NCBI RefSeq assembly: GCF_029948085.1
Contig: NZ_JARZZP010000005.1
Location: forward strand, 62,001-126,000
Direction: 5' to 3'
Source: Streptococcus taonis
GTDB lineage: Bacteria > Bacillota > Bacilli > Lactobacillales > Streptococcaceae
Length of the DNA stretch: 64,000 nucleotides
Position 1 is the first letter of the stretch, and every line of letters begins with the position of its first letter. Positions 9,248-25,900 of the stretch are shown here, one piece after another. A program made the position numbers and the translations under genes. Under the pieces are notes generated by a model, which did no database searches, was not told the DNA's origin, and saw nothing but the letters and a program-made list of their open reading frames with translations.

Positions 9248-10155
9248 TTTATACAGTCACGCTAAATCCATCTATTGACTATATTGTCCGTCTGGATAAA
9301 GTGGAAGTTGGTAGTGTTAATCGTATGGATAGTGATGATAAGTTTGCTGGTGGTAAGGGAATCAATGTTAGCCGTGTCTTGAAACGCTTGGATATTCCAA
9401 ATACAGCGACAGGCTTTATCGGAGGTTTTACTGGTAAATTTATCACAGATACTTTAGCTGAAGAGCAAATTGAAACTCGATTTGTCCAAGTGGCAGAAGA
9501 TACGCGGATCAACGTCAAGATTAAAGCAGACCAAGAAACAGAAATCAACGGAACTGGTCCTACAGTTGAACCTGAGCAATTGGAAGAGTTAAAAGCTATT
9601 CTTTCAAGTCTAACAGCAGAAGACACAGTTGTATTTGCGGGTTCGAGTGCTAAAAACTTAGGCAATGTTATCTATAAGGATTTGATTGCCTTGACCCGTC
9701 AGACGGGTGCTCAAGTGGTCTGTGACTTTGAAGGTCAGACCTTGATTGATAGTTTGGATTATCAACCACTTTTGGTCAAACCAAACAATCATGAACTTGG
9801 AGCAATCTTTGGAGTGAAATTCGAAAGCTTAGATGAGAGTGAAAAATACGCTCGAGAGTTGCTGGCTAAAGGTGCTCAAAACGTTATCATCTCTATGGCT
9901 GGTGACGGTGCCCTTTTGGTAACATCAGAGGGAGCCTACTTTGCTAAACCAATCAAGGGAACAGTGAAAAACTCAGTTGGTGCTGGTGACTCGATGGTTG
10001 CTGGATTTACTGGTGAGTTTGTCAAATCAAGAGACGCAGTAGAAGCCTTCAAGTGGGGAGTGGCATGCGGAACAGCAACCACCTTCTCAGATGATTTAGC
10101 AACTGCAGCATTTATTAAAGAAACTTATGAAAAAGTTGAGGTAGAAAAAAGATGA
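9244..10155 (+). CDS. fruK: 1-phosphofructokinase
   Basis: Phosphorylates fructose 1-phosphate, the product of the FruA PTS, to fructose 1,6-bisphosphate for glycolysis. At 303 aa it is a PfkB-family sugar kinase of normal length. It has an N-terminal TVTLNPSIDY signature, a GGKGINVSRVL substrate loop (about residues 37-47) and the catalytic anion hole GAGDSMVAGF with Asp249. It overlaps fruR by 4 bp upstream and fruA by 4 bp downstream, so the three genes form a tightly coupled operon under FruR and CcpA. Confidence 0.96.
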   Translation: MIYTVTLNPSIDYIVRLDKVEVGSVNRMDSDDKFAGGKGINVSRVLKRLDIPNTATGFIGGFTGKFITDTLAEEQIETRFVQVAEDTRINVKIKADQETEINGTGPTVEPEQLEELKAILSSLTAEDTVVFAGSSAKNLGNVIYKDLIALTRQTGAQVVCDFEGQTLIDSLDYQPLLVKPNNHELGAIFGVKFESLDESEKYARELLAKGAQNVIISMAGDGALLVTSEGAYFAKPIKGTVKNSVGAGDSMVAGFTGEFVKSRDAVEAFKWGVACGTATTFSDDLATAAFIKETYEKVEVEKR

Positions 10156-12107
10156 AAATTCAGGATTTATTGAGAAAAGATGTTATGTTGCTTGATTTGC
10201 AAGCAACTGAAAAAACAGCAGCTATCGAAGAAATGATTCATAGCTTGGTAGAGCACGGATATGTGTCAGATTTTGAAACTTTTAAAGAAGGAATCTTAGC
10301 GCGTGAAGCTTTGACTTCTACAGGTTTGGGTGATGGTATTGCAATGCCACACAGCAAAAACGCTGCTGTCAAAGAAGCGACTGTTCTCTTTGCTAAGTCA
10401 AACAAGGGTGTTGACTACGAAAGTTTAGATGGACAACCAACTGACCTCTTCTTTATGATTGCGGCTCCAGAAGGTGCCAATGATACTCACTTGGCTGCCT
10501 TGGCAGAATTGTCTCAATACTTGATGAAAGACGGCTTTGCTGACAAACTTCGTCAAGTAACATCAGCTGATCAAGTTATTGAACTCTTTAACCAAGCTTC
10601 AGAAAAAGCTCAAGAACCAGTACAAGTTCCTGCAAATGACTCTGATGACTTCATCGTAGCAGTTACAGCTTGTACAACAGGAATTGCCCACACATACATG
10701 GCACAAGAAGCTCTTCAAAAAGTGGCCGCGGAAATGGGTGTCGGTATCAAGGTTGAAACCAATGGTGCTAGCGGTGTTGGCAACAAATTGACAGCAGAAG
10801 ATATTCGTAAGGCTAAAGCTGTTATCATCGCTGCAGATAAGGCAGTTGAAATGGATCGTTTCGATGGCAAACCATTGGTAAATCGTCCAGTTGCAGATGG
10901 TATTCGTAAGACAGAAGAGTTGATCAACCTGGCTCTTTCTGGTAATGCTGAAGTATATCGTGCTGCTAATGGAGCGCAAGCTTTAACAGCATCTAACGAA
11001 AAACAAAGTGTCGGTGGTGCTTTCTACAAACACTTGATGAGTGGTGTATCACAAATGTTGCCATTCGTTATCGGTGGTGGTATCATGATTGCCCTTGCCT
11101 TCTTGATTGATGGTGCTATGGGTGTGCCAAATGAAAACCTTGGAAATCTTGGTTCTTACCATGAACTCGCTTCTATGTTCATGAAAATCGGTGGCGCAGC
11201 CTTTGGTTTGATGCTTCCAGTATTTGCAGGATATGTTGCTTACTCAATCGCTGAAAAACCAGGTTTGGTAGCAGGTTTCGTAGCTGGAGCTATTGCCAAA
11301 GAAGGTTTTGCCTTTGGTAAAATCCCTTATGCTCAAGGTGGTGAAGCAACTTCAGCTCTTGCAGGTGTATCATCAGGTTTCCTAGGAGCCCTTGTTGGTG
11401 GATTTATCGCTGGTGCCTTGGTACTCTTGGTTAAGAAATACGTGAAGGTTCCACGTTCACTTGAAGGTGCTAAATCAATCCTTCTCTTGCCACTTCTTGG
11501 AACAGTCTTGACAGGATTTGTCATGCTTGCTGTTAACATCCCAATGGCAGCAATCAACACTGCTATGAACGACTTCCTTGGCGGTCTTGGAGGCGGTTCA
11601 GCTGTCCTTCTTGGTATCGTTCTTGGAGGAATGATGGCTGTCGATATGGGTGGACCTGTCAATAAAGCAGCTTATGTCTTTGGTACTGGTACTCTTGCAG
11701 CAACAGTGTCAACAGGTGGTTCAGTAGCCATGGCAGCAGTTATGGCTGGAGGAATGGTTCCACCACTTGCGATCTTCGTTGCAACACTTCTTTTCAAAGA
11801 TAAATTTACTAAAGAAGAACGCAACTCAGGTTTGACGAACATCGTTATGGGCTTGTCATTCATCACTGAAGGAGCGATTCCATTTGGTGCGGCTGACCCA
11901 GCTCGTGCTATCCCAAGCTTTATCCTTGGTTCAGCAGTGGCAGGTGGACTTGTTGGTCTTGCAGGTATCAAACTGATGGCACCTCACGGAGGAATCTTCG
12001 TTATCGCCCTTACAACAAATGCCCTTCTTTACCTTGTCTTTGTCTTGATTGGAGCACTTGTTAGTGGTGTAGTTTATGGTTACCTTCGTAAACCTTTAGA
12101 AAAATAA
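10152..12107 (+). CDS. fruA: PTS fructose transporter subunit IIABC
   Basis: Imports fructose and phosphorylates it to fructose 1-phosphate, with phosphate from PEP via EI/HPr. The 651-aa protein is a single-chain IIABC. IIA domain (about 1-148) has phospho-His67 in GIAMPHSKN. IIB domain (about 165-262) has phospho-Cys174 in VTACTTGIAHT. The IIC membrane domain (about 295-645) has multiple Gly/Ala-rich transmembrane helices. A low-complexity linker joins the A and B domains. It is the last gene of the operon, followed by a terminator. Confidence 0.96.
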   Translation: MKIQDLLRKDVMLLDLQATEKTAAIEEMIHSLVEHGYVSDFETFKEGILAREALTSTGLGDGIAMPHSKNAAVKEATVLFAKSNKGVDYESLDGQPTDLFFMIAAPEGANDTHLAALAELSQYLMKDGFADKLRQVTSADQVIELFNQASEKAQEPVQVPANDSDDFIVAVTACTTGIAHTYMAQEALQKVAAEMGVGIKVETNGASGVGNKLTAEDIRKAKAVIIAADKAVEMDRFDGKPLVNRPVADGIRKTEELINLALSGNAEVYRAANGAQALTASNEKQSVGGAFYKHLMSGVSQMLPFVIGGGIMIALAFLIDGAMGVPNENLGNLGSYHELASMFMKIGGAAFGLMLPVFAGYVAYSIAEKPGLVAGFVAGAIAKEGFAFGKIPYAQGGEATSALAGVSSGFLGALVGGFIAGALVLLVKKYVKVPRSLEGAKSILLLPLLGTVLTGFVMLAVNIPMAAINTAMNDFLGGLGGGSAVLLGIVLGGMMAVDMGGPVNKAAYVFGTGTLAATVSTGGSVAMAAVMAGGMVPPLAIFVATLLFKDKFTKEERNSGLTNIVMGLSFITEGAIPFGAADPARAIPSFILGSAVAGGLVGLAGIKLMAPHGGIFVIALTTNALLYLVFVLIGALVSGVVYGYLRKPLEK

Positions 12108-12122
12108 TCACAAAGAGATTCA

Positions 12123-12156
12123 AATGACTGAACACGAAAGTGGGCAGTCATTTTTT
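12123..12156 (+). terminator. Terminator of the fru operon
   Basis: AATGACTG (12123-12130)/CAGTCATT (12145-12152), with an inner CAC-GAAA-GTG, followed by a T run. Confidence 0.88.
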
Positions 12157-12166
12157 GATAATGGAG

Positions 12167-12197
12167 TTAGAGAGGCCGGTCTCTAAAGTGATATAAT
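12167..12197 (+). promoter_or_regulatory. Dyad plus -10 upstream of the HEAT-like gene
   Basis: The inverted repeat TTAGAGA (12167-12173)/TCTCTAA (12180-12186) occupies the -35 position of a -10 TATAAT at 12192-12197. This may be a repressor or activator site. A BOX element separates this promoter from the gene, so the transcript would carry BOX RNA in its leader. Confidence 0.4.
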
Positions 12198-12220
12198 AGA
12201 GGTAAATCGTAGAGAATTTA

Positions 12221-12325
12221 ATACTCAATGAAAATCAAAGAGCAAACTAGGAAGCTAGCCGCAAGCTGTACTTGAGTACGGTAAGGCGACGCTGACGTGG
12301 TTTGAATTTGATTTTCGAAGAGTAT
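12221..12325 (-). repeat. BOX element, A-C type (no boxB)
   Basis: 105-bp copy running from ATACTCAATGAAAATC to TTTCGAAGAGTAT, with GGCGACGCTGACG, the stretch used in the BOX-PCR primer. Read on the plus strand it is boxC then boxA, so it is in minus orientation. Ends are inverted (ATACTC.../...GAGTAT). Confidence 0.9.
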
Positions 12326-12375
12326 AAATGACAGAATGCTAAAGTTCTGCAAATACCTTAGAGGAGATAAGTGTC

Positions 12376-13164
12376 ATGAATGATTCTAGAAAAGAAGAAA
12401 TCGACAAACGAGAGAAGTCTAAGATTTATTGCCAAAATCTTACAAAAGAAGAGTTGCAAGAGACCTATGCCAGCTTGGTGAAAGAGAATTTTCCCGATTC
12501 TAAACGAATTCATTTTATAGCTGATTTAGGTAGGAGCCCAGAAATTGCCTTTCATTTTGAGCTCATTTGCAACGATTGGGAGGAAGGAACTGACCTGAAT
12601 TTTGAAGCGAGTTTTGACCAGCATGGGCAGGCGGGAATCAATTATCTTTTAGAAACTCTCAATCAAGAGGAAGTGGAGAGTCAACGCGTTTTGATTGTAT
12701 ATCTTCTAGCGAAAATCCTCTCCAAAGCAAGACATAGAGATTTTTATGCGTTTTCTTGCAAGCAAGTACTTCCTGTTCTAATCTCTCTTTTACCTAGTTC
12801 AGAAGCTTCGAATCGTAGAAAGCTAATCATTGCCCTAGGTTGGATTGGTTCAATAGGTGAGATAGAAATCTTAGGACAACATCTCTTGACTGACCAAGAT
12901 GCTCTTTGTCGTGCCTGGTCTGCCAGTAGTCTAATGCAATTATCTTTTCATCAAGTAAAAAAAGAAATCTTAATGGAAAAAACGAAGGATTTGTTTTGTG
13001 AAGCAATTACAGAAGAAAAGGACTTACAGGCTTGCGCTCTGATGATAGAAGCAGCCCAGGTATTGTTTGGGAAAAGATGGATCCCTACATCTGCTGTAGA
13101 GAAGTTGGAAATCGAAAAGATTGAGAAAGCAAGAAAATCAGCAATTAGATTTTTAAAGAAATAG
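12376..13164 (+). CDS. HEAT-repeat-like hypothetical protein
   Basis: Function unknown. The 262-aa soluble protein is predicted to be almost all alpha-helical. The middle (about 85-190) reads as paired helices with repeated Leu/Ala patterns ([36 protein letters not shown]), like HEAT/armadillo scaffolds that bind proteins. There is no signal peptide and no catalytic motif. The start follows GGAGATAAG (SD) at 12362. A promoter, dyad and BOX element lie upstream; ftsK starts 130 bp downstream with its own promoter, so co-function is not implied. Confidence 0.7.
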   Translation: MNDSRKEEIDKREKSKIYCQNLTKEELQETYASLVKENFPDSKRIHFIADLGRSPEIAFHFELICNDWEEGTDLNFEASFDQHGQAGINYLLETLNQEEVESQRVLIVYLLAKILSKARHRDFYAFSCKQVLPVLISLLPSSEASNRRKLIIALGWIGSIGEIEILGQHLLTDQDALCRAWSASSLMQLSFHQVKKEILMEKTKDLFCEAITEEKDLQACALMIEAAQVLFGKRWIPTSAVEKLEIEKIEKARKSAIRFLKK

Positions 13165-13279
13165 TGAGACAAGGTTGTTGAAAAATCATATAGAAAAGAA
13201 AGTGCAGAAATATCAGCGAAAAATGATTGTATCTAGTAGATTCAGTCATTTTTTGATTTCTCTAGATGTTTCTGAAATA

Positions 13280-13288
13280 TGGTATAAT
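13280..13288 (+). promoter_or_regulatory. Extended -10 promoter placing the ftsK start at the 5' end of the mRNA
   Basis: TG-G-TATAAT (TG 13280-13281, TATAAT 13283-13288) lies only 6 bases upstream of the ATG at 13295. Transcription would start at or within a base or two of the start codon, i.e. a leaderless transcript. No SD is seen before this ATG. Confidence 0.55.
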
Positions 13289-13294
13289 AGAAGC

Positions 13295-15625
13295 ATGGCA
13301 AACAAGAATACAAGTAAAACAAGACGGAGACCGTCAAAAGCTGAATTAGAAAGAAAGCAAGCTATCCAAAGGATGTTAATTTCCTTAGTCATAGCTTTTT
13401 GCTTAATGTTCGCTGCTTTGAGATTAGGAGCAGTTGGACTCACCCTCTATAATCTTATTCGATTACTAGTAGGAAGTCTGGCCTATCTGGTCATCTTTGT
13501 CGTTCTAGTCTATCTTTTTTTCTTCAAATGGATTCGGAAGCAAGAAGGTCTAATCTCAGGTTTTCTTTGCATTTTTTCAGGCTTATTGCTGATTTTTGAA
13601 GCTTATCTAGTATGGAAATATGGCATCGAGCAGTCTGTCTTAAAGGGTACTTTAGCCCAAGTTTTGACAGATTTGACAGGCTTTCGTGTGACTAGCTTTG
13701 CTGGAGGAGGGCTTCTAGGTGTTGCCCTTTATATTCCAGTCGCCTTTCTCTTTTCAAATATTGGTACTTACTTTATCGGAGCCATCTTAATCTTGATCGG
13801 TGCTCTTCTAGTCAGTCCTTGGTCTGTCTATGACGTTGCTGATTTCCTTGGAGCACGTTTTGCCCTTTGGATGGAGCGACGTGAGCAGAAGAAACAAGAA
13901 CGCTTCGTCAAACGAGAAGAAGAAAAAGCTCGTAAGGAAGCAGAGGAACAGGAAAGACTAGAAAAGGAACAAGCAGAACAAGCTTTGTTGGATATACCTC
14001 CTGTTGATATGGAAACTGGCGAGATTTTAGAAGCTCCCCCTGTTCACTTTAATGATTTACCACCTCTTCCTGAGGAAGAATGGATAGGACCTGAAATTAT
14101 TCTCCCTCAAGCAGACTATGAAGTTCCTAGCGAAGTTGACATTCCAGAGGAAGATGAGTTCATAGAGGATGAGGATGTTGAGGTAGATTTTTCTGCTAAA
14201 AAAGCTTTAGAGTACAAACTTCCAAGCTTGCAACTTTTTGCACCCGATAAGCCAAAAGACCAGTCCAAGGAAAAGAAAATCGTTCGCGATAATATCAAGA
14301 TTTTGGAAGAAACCTTTGCAAGTTTCGGTATTAAGGTAACGGTTGAACGTGCTGAGATTGGTCCATCCGTTACCAAGTACGAAGTCAAGCCAGCCGTTGG
14401 TGTGCGGGTCAATCGCATTTCTAATCTAGCAGATGACTTGGCTCTGGCCTTGGCTGCGAAAGATGTCCGTATCGAAGCACCGATTCCTGGGAAATCCTTA
14501 GTCGGGATTGAAGTGCCTAACTCAGAGATTGCGACAGTCTCCTTCCGAGAGCTCTGGGAACAGTCGCAAACTAAACCTGAAAATCTGCTAGAAATTCCCC
14601 TTGGGAAAGCAGTTAACGGAACAGCTCGTAGTTTTGACCTAGCTAAAATGCCTCACTTACTAGTGGCTGGTTCGACAGGTTCTGGTAAATCTGTTGCAGT
14701 CAATGGTATCATTGCAAGTATTCTCATGAAGGCACGTCCAGACCAAGTCAAGTTTATGATGGTGGATCCGAAGATGGTTGAGTTATCGGTCTATAATGAT
14801 ATTCCTCATCTTTTGATTCCAGTTGTGACGAATCCACGTAAGGCCAGCAAGGCCCTTCAAAAAGTCGTGGATGAGATGGAAAATCGCTATGAACTCTTTG
14901 CCAAAATTGGCGTTCGTAATATTGCTGGTTTCAATGCTAAGGTAGAGGAATTCAACGCTCAATCTGAGTATAAACAAGTACCTCTTCCTTTGATTGTCGT
15001 GATTGTCGATGAGTTAGCTGACCTCATGATGGTAGCCAGCAAGGAAGTAGAAGATGCTATTATCCGTCTTGGACAGAAGGCGCGTGCAGCTGGTATTCAT
15101 ATGATTCTTGCAACGCAGCGTCCGTCGGTTGATGTTATCTCTGGTTTGATTAAGGCCAATGTACCGTCTCGTGTGGCCTTTGCTGTTTCATCAGGAACGG
15201 ATTCTCGAACTATTTTGGATGAGAACGGTGCTGAGAAACTCCTGGGTCGAGGGGACATGCTCTTTAAACCAATCGATGAAAACCACCCTGTTCGACTGCA
15301 AGGTTCTTTTATCTCGGATGATGATGTTGAGCGTATTGTTAGCTTTATCAAGGCTCAAGCGGATGCTGATTATGATGAAAGCTTTGATCCCGGAGAGGTT
15401 TCTGAGACGGAAGGTGAGTCTGTCTCAGGAGATGAAGGTGGAGATCCGCTATTTGAAGAAGCTAAGGCTCTGGTCATTGAAACTCAAAAAGCGAGCGCAT
15501 CCATGATTCAACGTAGATTATCAGTTGGTTTTAACCGAGCAACTCGCTTGATGGAAGAATTAGAGATGGCTGGAGTTATCGGACCTGCAGAAGGAACGAA
15601 GCCACGAAAGGTTTTACAACAATAA
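13295..15625 (+). CDS. ftsK: DNA translocase FtsK/SpoIIIE
   Basis: Septal DNA pump that clears and orients chromosome termini during division. From the ATG at 13295 the protein is 776 aa, like the pneumococcal protein ([12 protein letters not shown] start); the same frame is open back to 13175 but that N-terminus lacks family similarity. It has four to five TM segments (about 25-200), an acidic/Gln-rich linker (about 210-330), the alpha/beta motor with Walker [10 protein letters not shown] (Lys465) and [11 protein letters not shown], and the C-terminal gamma winged-helix DNA-reading domain (about 710-776). It appears to be transcribed from a promoter touching the start codon. Confidence 0.95.
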   Translation: MANKNTSKTRRRPSKAELERKQAIQRMLISLVIAFCLMFAALRLGAVGLTLYNLIRLLVGSLAYLVIFVVLVYLFFFKWIRKQEGLISGFLCIFSGLLLIFEAYLVWKYGIEQSVLKGTLAQVLTDLTGFRVTSFAGGGLLGVALYIPVAFLFSNIGTYFIGAILILIGALLVSPWSVYDVADFLGARFALWMERREQKKQERFVKREEEKARKEAEEQERLEKEQAEQALLDIPPVDMETGEILEAPPVHFNDLPPLPEEEWIGPEIILPQADYEVPSEVDIPEEDEFIEDEDVEVDFSAKKALEYKLPSLQLFAPDKPKDQSKEKKIVRDNIKILEETFASFGIKVTVERAEIGPSVTKYEVKPAVGVRVNRISNLADDLALALAAKDVRIEAPIPGKSLVGIEVPNSEIATVSFRELWEQSQTKPENLLEIPLGKAVNGTARSFDLAKMPHLLVAGSTGSGKSVAVNGIIASILMKARPDQVKFMMVDPKMVELSVYNDIPHLLIPVVTNPRKASKALQKVVDEMENRYELFAKIGVRNIAGFNAKVEEFNAQSEYKQVPLPLIVVIVDELADLMMVASKEVEDAIIRLGQKARAAGIHMILATQRPSVDVISGLIKANVPSRVAFAVSSGTDSRTILDENGAEKLLGRGDMLFKPIDENHPVRLQGSFISDDDVERIVSFIKAQADADYDESFDPGEVSETEGESVSGDEGGDPLFEEAKALVIETQKASASMIQRRLSVGFNRATRLMEELEMAGVIGPAEGTKPRKVLQQ

Positions 15626-15654
15626 AAAAACGTAAAAATAGTATAAAAATGCAT

Positions 15655-15716
15655 GGAAACTTTATTAAAAAGTTAGTCAAAATTGGTCTAACTTTTCGAT
15701 GAAGTTTCCTTTTTTA
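15655..15716 (+). terminator. Compound terminator after ftsK
   Basis: Outer stem GGAAACTT (15655-15662)/AAGTTTCC (15702-15709) encloses inner stem AAAAGTTAG (15668-15676)/CTAACTTTT (15688-15696); a T tract follows. Confidence 0.8.
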
Positions 15717-15809
15717 TAGCGATTTCTTTAGAAATAAAGCCATCTGAAAATCGTTTCAGACTTGCCCAATAATTGGATTTTACTTTTACTAGTTTTACCT
15801 ATTAAACTA

Positions 15810-15838
15810 TTGATTTTTTAAACTGTTTTTGATATATT
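15810..15838 (+). promoter_or_regulatory. Promoter of the protease-GH101 gene
   Basis: TTGATT (15810-15815), 17-bp spacer, TATATT (15833-15838). The leader of about 110 nt contains the cre site. Confidence 0.55.
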
Positions 15839-15912
15839 AAGTTGGTATAGAAAAAATTATATGTTTATTCAGAAGTGTTTAAAAATTGAGGAGGATATTT
15901 TTTTAAAATAAA

Positions 15913-15927
15913 ATGCAAACGCTTACT
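15913..15927 (+). promoter_or_regulatory. CcpA cre site upstream of the GH101 gene
   Basis: ATGCAAACGCTTACT fits the relaxed consensus WTGNAANCGNWNNCW at all fixed positions. It lies about 70 bp downstream of the predicted transcription start, consistent with roadblock repression by CcpA in preferred sugars. Confidence 0.75.
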
Positions 15928-15933
15928 TTGTAA

Positions 15934-22815
<6,882 letters not shown>

Positions 22816-22885
22816 AATACAAAAAAGTTTTCAATAAAAGAGAGCTTAGACTCCACAATCATTGTCGTGGAGAAAAAGAAAACCC

Positions 22886-22915
22886 AGAGAGGACCCTCTA
22901 GGTCCTCTCTTTTTC
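22886..22915 (+). terminator. Terminator after the GH101 gene
   Basis: 10-bp stem AGAGAGGACC (22886-22895)/GGTCCTCTCT (22901-22910) followed by TTTTCT. A second small hairpin CTCCAC/GTGGAG lies just upstream. Only 57 bp separate this terminator from the next gene. Confidence 0.85.
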
Positions 22916-22924
22916 TAAAGGGGA

Positions 22925-22948
22925 ATGAGAACGCTTACCACTTGTGAG
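22925..22948 (+). promoter_or_regulatory. cre-like site and inverted repeat before the GH20/GH84 gene
   Basis: ATGAGAACGCTTACC (22925-22939) resembles the cre consensus with two mismatches. It overlaps an imperfect inverted repeat ACGCTTAC-CACTT-GTGAGCGT. No clear -35/-10 pair is visible between the terminator and this gene, so expression may depend on read-through or an atypical promoter. Confidence 0.5.
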
Positions 22949-22971
22949 CGTATGAAAGGAAACAGGAAAAA

Positions 22972-25900
22972 ATGGGAAAACATTTTTTTGAGAAACGGTG
23001 TCATTACAGTATACGTAAATTTACAATCGGCGCAGCTTCTGTTATGATTGGTGCTAGTATCTTTGGAGCTAGTGTGGTTCAGGCTGCTGAAACAGAAGGA
23101 CCTTCAGAGACAGAAGGTACGGTAACACAGGCTCAGCCTCTGGATAAACTGCCAGCAGATATAGCAGCAGCTATTGAAAAAGCAGAAGCGAGTGCTGGAA
23201 CTGTAGATGATCAACCTGCAGCGTCAGAAACTGGAGCAACTGCAGCTGAAACAACTACTCCAAAACCAACTGAAACTCCTGCTCCTAAGGAAGAAGTGGC
23301 TTCAAAACCAGCTACAAATCCTAAAGAGGAAGCAGTTTCTGAGGCGAAACCAGTTGCAAGTCCTGCGATTAAAGATGTAGTAGATACACCAGATGTCAAT
23401 CATCTAGAAAAGGCGACTGCAACAGCTTCAAACCATGAAGCCAACACACCATTTACAGCAGAAAAGGCAATCGACGGAAAACCTGATACTCGTTGGGCAA
23501 CTGACCAAAACGTTGAGAAACCAACAATCGAATTTACACTTGAGAAGACAACAGTGATTAAGCATGTGGAGATTGATTGGGACCGCCGTCTTCGTGGTCA
23601 ACAAAACGATCCAAATATCAAATCATGGAACCTCTATTACGCTGGGCAAGATGATGTAAATGGTTCAGGTAACAAAGAATGGAAGTTGGCTTATCAAAGA
23701 ACAGGGAATCCTCTTCTTGATGAAAAAATTGACTTGAAAGAAGCTATCCAAGCCAAATACCTTAAACTTGAAATTACAGATTATCAAGCTGGTACAATGA
23801 ACTGGAAAAATGTTGGGATTCAAGAAATTCGTGCCTACTCAAACATCCCAGACGCTAGCAAACCAACAGATATTCGCCAAGTGACAGAATTAGCGATTGC
23901 TGAAGATGGGAAATCACTTGTTTTACCTAAGTTACCAGGTCAAGTCAGCTTGATTGGTAGCAACAAACAGGGAGTTGTTGATCTTAATAACAAAATCTAC
24001 AAACCCTTAACAGATCAAACTGTCAAGGTCATGGTCCAACAAGTCAAGGATACTCATACCTTCACAAAAGAATTTGAAGTCCTTATTAAAGGATTACATG
24101 CAGACGAAGGCGTTGGAACCAAACCAGCAGTTGCTCCAGCAGTTCAACAATGGTATGGAACTGAAGGCAAAACTTCTATTACAGCTGATACCGTGATTTC
24201 AGTTGGCGATTCTGGATTTGGTCAAGAAGCTAAATTTTATCAGACTGACCTTGAAAGTCGTGGGCTAGAAATCGCTACAGGTGATCAAACAGCTCAAAAA
24301 CGGATCGAATTTAAGAAAGTTGTAGATAAAGGCTATGGCAAAGAAGGCTATGGTATCACCATTAAAGATGGAGTTATCACAGTAGAAGCGGCGACCAACG
24401 CAGGAGCCTTTTACGCAACTCGTACTCTCCTTCAGATGGGAGAAAAGGATTTGCAAAACGGAGAAATCCGTGACTTCCCAAGCTTCAGCCACCGTGGCTT
24501 TATGCTAGATACAGGTCGTAAGTTTATTCCTTATGATACGCTTGTAGACATCATGCTCAACATGGCTTACTACAAGATGAACGATCTTCAGTTGCACTTG
24601 AATGATAACTATATCTTCTTAAAAGATCACTTGGCTGGTAAAAATCTTTCTCAAGATGAAGAACTGGACTATGTCCTCAAAAAAGCTAAGACAGGATTCC
24701 GTGTAGAGACTGATGTTGTCGGTGAAAATGGTGAAAAATTAACATCTGACGAGCATTACACCAAGGAAGAAATGCAAGAAATCATCAAGTTGGCCAAAGC
24801 TTTACATATCAATCTTGTTCCTGAAATTGATACACCAGGTCACGCTCTTTCATTTGTTAAGGTTAGACCTGACCTTATGTACAAAGGCAGTCTTAGCGAC
24901 TATAGGGGCAAGCACAATGTAGAACGTGTTGCTATGTTGGACTTGGATAACAAGTATGAAGAAACTCTTGCTTTTGTTAAATCAGTCTATGATAAATTGC
25001 TCGATGGAGAAAATGCACCACTTCATGGTGTCTCAACAGTTCATATCGGAACCGATGAGTACTACGGTAGTCGCGAAAGCTATCGTCGCTATGTCAATGA
25101 TATGATTCAGTACATCAAAGGCAAAGGCTATACACCACGTATTTGGGGTTCACTTAGTGCAAAACCTGGTACAACGCCAGTTGATTGGAAAGATGTAGAA
25201 GTTGATATCTGGAGTATCGGATGGCAACGTCCAGCTGATGCTATTGCTCAAGGCGCTAAGATTATCAATATCACAGATATTCCAACCTATAGTGTCCCAA
25301 GCGGAAGTAACAGTCAAGGTGGTTATGGGGATTATGCAAACTATGAAACTCAATACAACCGCTGGACACCAAATGACTTCTCAACAGGTGGAGGACCACG
25401 CCTAGAAGCCTCTAATCCAAATATCCTTGGTGGTGGTCATGCAGTTTGGAATGATAACATTGACCTACATGAAACAGGACTTACCTCTTTTGATATCTTT
25501 AAACGCTTCTTCAAGAGTATGCAATCAACTGCTGAACGCACTTGGGGTTCAGATCGTGCAGCTAAGACCTATGCAGACCGTATCCAACCAACAAGTGTTT
25601 ATGCACCACGTTCAAATCCAGAAAAGACCGTAGCTGAAGAAGATTTGTTCAAGATTAATCCTGAGACTGTCAAAGATTATCTCGCTAAGAAAGTACAGAA
25701 GACTGAAGCAGGTTTGAACTTCGAAAAAGATTCTAGTATCGAAGGCTTAGTAGGTGATGTTGGTCCTAGTCATGTTTTGAAATTGGATGTAACTGTTACA
25801 GGTGATGGAGAGCAAGTCTTCTCTACAAGCGGGGACAACCAACTTTACCTTGCGGACAAGGATGGCTATCTTGCTTATAAATTTGAACAATTCCATATTC

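Noticed and set aside
10599..10979. Minus-strand 126-aa ORF opposite fruA
   Set aside because: Antisense shadow of the conserved IIB domain, with Cys-rich nonsense composition and no SD.
13175..13294. 40-codon N-terminal extension of ftsK
   Set aside because: The ATG at 13295 gives the usual N-terminus, and the promoter -10 lies inside the extension, so it would not be on the mRNA from that promoter.
15913..15933. Six-codon mini-ORF (ATG CAA ACG CTT ACT TTG TAA) after GGAGG upstream of the GH101 gene
   Set aside because: It coincides with the cre site and is too short to judge; most likely chance.
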